A DNA stretch of 7,380 nucleotides from NCBI GenBank assembly GCA_002724895.1, contig PBQB01000036.1:1-7380 (forward strand). The letters run 5' to 3'. Numbering within the stretch: position 1 is the stretch's first letter; every line of letters begins with the position of its first letter. Positions 5,735 to 7,380 of the stretch are shown here, one piece after another. Below the pieces are notes generated by a model. The model was not told the DNA's origin and made no database searches. It saw only the letters and a program-made list of their open reading frames with translations. Position numbers and translations under genes: made by a program. This DNA is from Flavobacteriales bacterium (GTDB lineage Bacteria; Bacteroidota; Bacteroidia; Flavobacteriales; BACL11).

Positions 5735-6640
5735 CTATATTTTGAATTTTTCATAAAATTTAGTCATAACTATAGAGTGAGGAAGTGTAATAACAGAAAT
5801 ACTTATAATTGAAAACAGCAATATTGAAATGTCTATTATATTTTTACTAGACAGGAATATAAATATTGAAACAAAAATTAATGAAAGAATAGTATGTGGT
5901 GCTAATAGTTTTATAAACTTTAAAATACTAGTTATTCCCATATGTTTATTTAAATATTTAAATTCTTGAGAAAGAACTTTTAAGGAATGTAAAAACACAA
6001 AATAAAGAGTAAAACTAATTATGACTGGAAATAAGTAGAATGTGATGTGAATTAACAGCATTTGAAATAATTCACTATTGAATACACTAGATTCTAATTT
6101 TTTGTTAAACCTTAAGTAAAAAAGATAGAAAAGAGTTAGAAAATTACTTGTAAAAAAAAATATTTGCAAATTATTTCCTCCAAAAATATTATTAAGATTA
6201 GATGTATCTTCATATAATAGGAAAAGATTACTTAGTTCTATTTTATTATAAAAGAAAAGGGAAGACATAAGTGATATTCCCCATAAAAGATAGATGATTT
6301 TTTTTGTTTTAGTTATAATTTTATAGTTAGCAAATTGTGATTCTCCAAAATGGTAAGCTGACATTAACAAAAAAAAGTAAAATGAATACAAAGGAGATAA
6401 AAACCAAATGGCAGTGTAAAAGATTATTATGGAAAGATAAAGTGTGTAAAACTTGATGCTAGAAATTTTAGTTTGAGATTGTAGAATTATATTGTCAATA
6501 GCTCCGTGTGGAATACCAAATAAAACTATTAAAAATAATGAACCTATGATTTGATACTCTAAACTAAGATGATTATTAAAAGTAAAAACTGATGCTAATG
6601 CATAACACGTAACTAAGTATGAGAAAGAAAACTTGTTCAT
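5735..6640 (-). CDS. blh: Brp/Blh-family beta-carotene 15,15'-dioxygenase
   Basis: An integral membrane enzyme that cleaves beta-carotene into two retinal molecules, the chromophore of the rhodopsin encoded just upstream. The 301-aa length and mostly hydrophobic sequence (about 7-9 membrane spans) fit the family. Conserved motifs with presumed iron-ligand His are GIPHGAIDN (H45), SAYHFGESQ (H97), FVFLHSLKVL (H218) and TLPHSIVMTKFYE (H288). In some Blh proteins a further His stands four residues after the H218 equivalent; here it is Val222, so ligand assignment needs care. The ATG abuts the T-tract of an intrinsic terminator with no promoter-like TAnnTTTG in the preceding 120 bases, so expression probably depends on read-through from the rhodopsin gene. 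Genes for beta-carotene synthesis are not in this window. Confidence 0.93.
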   Translation of the reverse strand: MNKFSFSYLVTCYALASVFTFNNHLSLEYQIIGSLFLIVLFGIPHGAIDNIILQSQTKISSIKFYTLYLSIIIFYTAIWFLSPLYSFYFFLLMSAYHFGESQFANYKIITKTKKIIYLLWGISLMSSLFFYNKIELSNLFLLYEDTSNLNNIFGGNNLQIFFFTSNFLTLFYLFYLRFNKKLESSVFNSELFQMLLIHITFYLFPVIISFTLYFVFLHSLKVLSQEFKYLNKHMGITSILKFIKLLAPHTILSLIFVSIFIFLSSKNIIDISILLFSIISISVITLPHSIVMTKFYEKFKI

Positions 6641-6674
6641 AAATAAAAAAGGAGCAGCTTTTAGCTGCTCCTTT
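6641..6674 (-). terminator. Intrinsic terminator between proteorhodopsin and blh
   Basis: A perfect 12-bp inverted repeat (AAAGGAGCAGCT at 6648-6659 with AGCTGCTCCTTT at 6663-6674, 3-base loop). On the minus strand it is followed directly by TTTTTTATTT. The hairpin starts 16 bases after the rhodopsin stop, and its T-tract ends at the base before the blh ATG. With a GC-rich 9-bp core it is by far the strongest hairpin in the window. It should cap most rhodopsin transcripts while letting a fraction run into blh. Confidence 0.9.
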
Positions 6675-6690
6675 AATTAAAAAATTATAT

Positions 6691-7380
6691 TTATTTAGCT
6701 AATTCTTTTTTAGATTCTGAAATTGCTATCATATATACAACTAATCCAAAACCAATTTTGTTTATTGCATCAGCTATGTTATACCATACATCTATTGAAG
6801 ATGGATCCATTAAGTTGCTCAACCATCCTCCTTCCATACACATGTAACCTATTGGATAAATTGCCCATCCAACTAAAACAAACCAAGCTAAAGATCTTAC
6901 CCCTTTCTTAATAGTTTCTGAGTTACTTTTTTCTGCTAGTTCAGCAACTTCACCAAACCATGCATTATGTAAGATGTATAGGTATCCAAGAGTTGAAAGT
7001 ACTCCCCATGTTACAGAGTGTCCAGTTGCTCCAGCTCCTCCAGGATTGAAGGCTTCACCGATATATCCACATACTAACATCCATGTAGAAGCAAATATTA
7101 ATTTCCACAATAGTGATTTGGTAGCACCTGCTAACCTTGTAAGTAGATAAAACTCTACACACATTAAAGGAACTGTTAAAATCCAATCTACATATCTAAA
7201 GAATGTAGGAGAATCACCAGTTGCTAAATTGTAGTCTCTCATGTAGTAGTAGTGTACTGCTGCAATACCTGTAATTAGTGCCGATACTAATAATGACATT
7301 TTCCATTTATCAGAAACACTTCCTCTTTCAACAAAAAAGAATACTGATGCAGCAAGCATCGCAATGTAACCGATGAAAAA
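6691..7380 (-). CDS. Proteorhodopsin, light-driven proton pump, green-type (N-terminus outside window)
   Basis: A seven-helix retinal protein of the inner membrane; 229 C-terminal residues are present and the frame runs off the right edge, so the ATG at 7359 (MLAASVFFF) is internal. In RYVDWILTVPLMCVEFYLL the carboxylates and Thr give the DTE pattern of proton pumps: Asp equivalent to D97 (codon 7186-7188), Thr to 101, Glu to E108. The tuning position (105) is Met (codon 7162-7164), typical of green-absorbing flavobacterial pumps. HYYYMRD carries the H75 equivalent, and the retinal Schiff-base Lys lies in NIADAINKIGFG, four residues after the D227 equivalent. The gene is visibly richer in G+C than its neighbours, as expected for a highly expressed or conserved gene. 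Signal peptide and promoter are not visible here. A strong terminator follows, then blh. Confidence 0.97.
   Translation of the reverse strand, partial: FFIGYIAMLAASVFFFVERGSVSDKWKMSLLVSALITGIAAVHYYYMRDYNLATGDSPTFFRYVDWILTVPLMCVEFYLLTRLAGATKSLLWKLIFASTWMLVCGYIGEAFNPGGAGATGHSVTWGVLSTLGYLYILHNAWFGEVAELAEKSNSETIKKGVRSLAWFVLVGWAIYPIGYMCMEGGWLSNLMDPSSIDVWYNIADAINKIGFGLVVYMIAISESKKELAK

Noticed and set aside
6723..6911. 62-codon + strand frame opposite proteorhodopsin
   Set aside because: Antisense shadow of a clearly recognised rhodopsin.
7357..7359. ATG as the proteorhodopsin start
   Set aside because: The frame continues upstream to the window edge with helix A sequence (FFIGYIA), so the true start is outside.

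Overview
The window is AT-rich, mostly coding DNA from a marine, proteorhodopsin-bearing member of Bacteroidota, most likely class Flavobacteriia. The evidence is a type IX secretion (T9SS) C-terminal sorting domain, TAnnTTTG-type -7 promoter boxes in front of two transcription units, A-rich starts without Shine-Dalgarno sequences, small protein families known mainly from flavobacteria (Lacal_2735 type), and a proteorhodopsin with Met at the colour-tuning site. Genus cannot be read from the sequence.

Left part, + strand (1-2045): the 3' end of a T9SS-exported protein with an SprB-like repeat, then five bases later an exported methionine sulfoxide reductase MsrB, then a CNNM/CBS membrane protein lacking the usual CorC C-terminal domain. 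Next comes a convergent two-gene unit on the - strand (2073-2544): a 75-aa helical protein followed by a 78-aa protein with nine cysteines. A 209-bp divergent intergenic region (2545-2753) holds a plausible promoter in each direction.

Middle, + strand (2754-3754): an exported CIA30-type protein, a 55-aa Lacal_2735-type protein, and a TIGR03643/DUF2805-type small helix-turn-helix-like protein. This run ends two bases from the end of an opposing photolyase gene.

Right part, - strand (7380 down to 3757): a light-related gene series. In transcription order it holds proteorhodopsin (5' end outside the window), a strong intrinsic terminator, the retinal-forming carotene oxygenase blh, an unrecognised 134-aa protein, a flavin-reductase-like protein and a photolyase with reversed domain order. 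The last three genes are joined by TAATG and ATGA overlaps, which suggests translational coupling.

Taken together, the right half looks like a light-use and light-damage island. Blh makes retinal for the rhodopsin pump, the photolyase repairs UV damage using FAD, and a flavin-binding protein and an unknown protein are locked into the same unit. The terminator sits directly against the blh start codon, so pump and chromophore enzyme are probably made in very unequal amounts. The most novel elements are the 134-aa protein, the terminator/start arrangement, and the reversed-topology photolyase facing a TIGR03643 gene.
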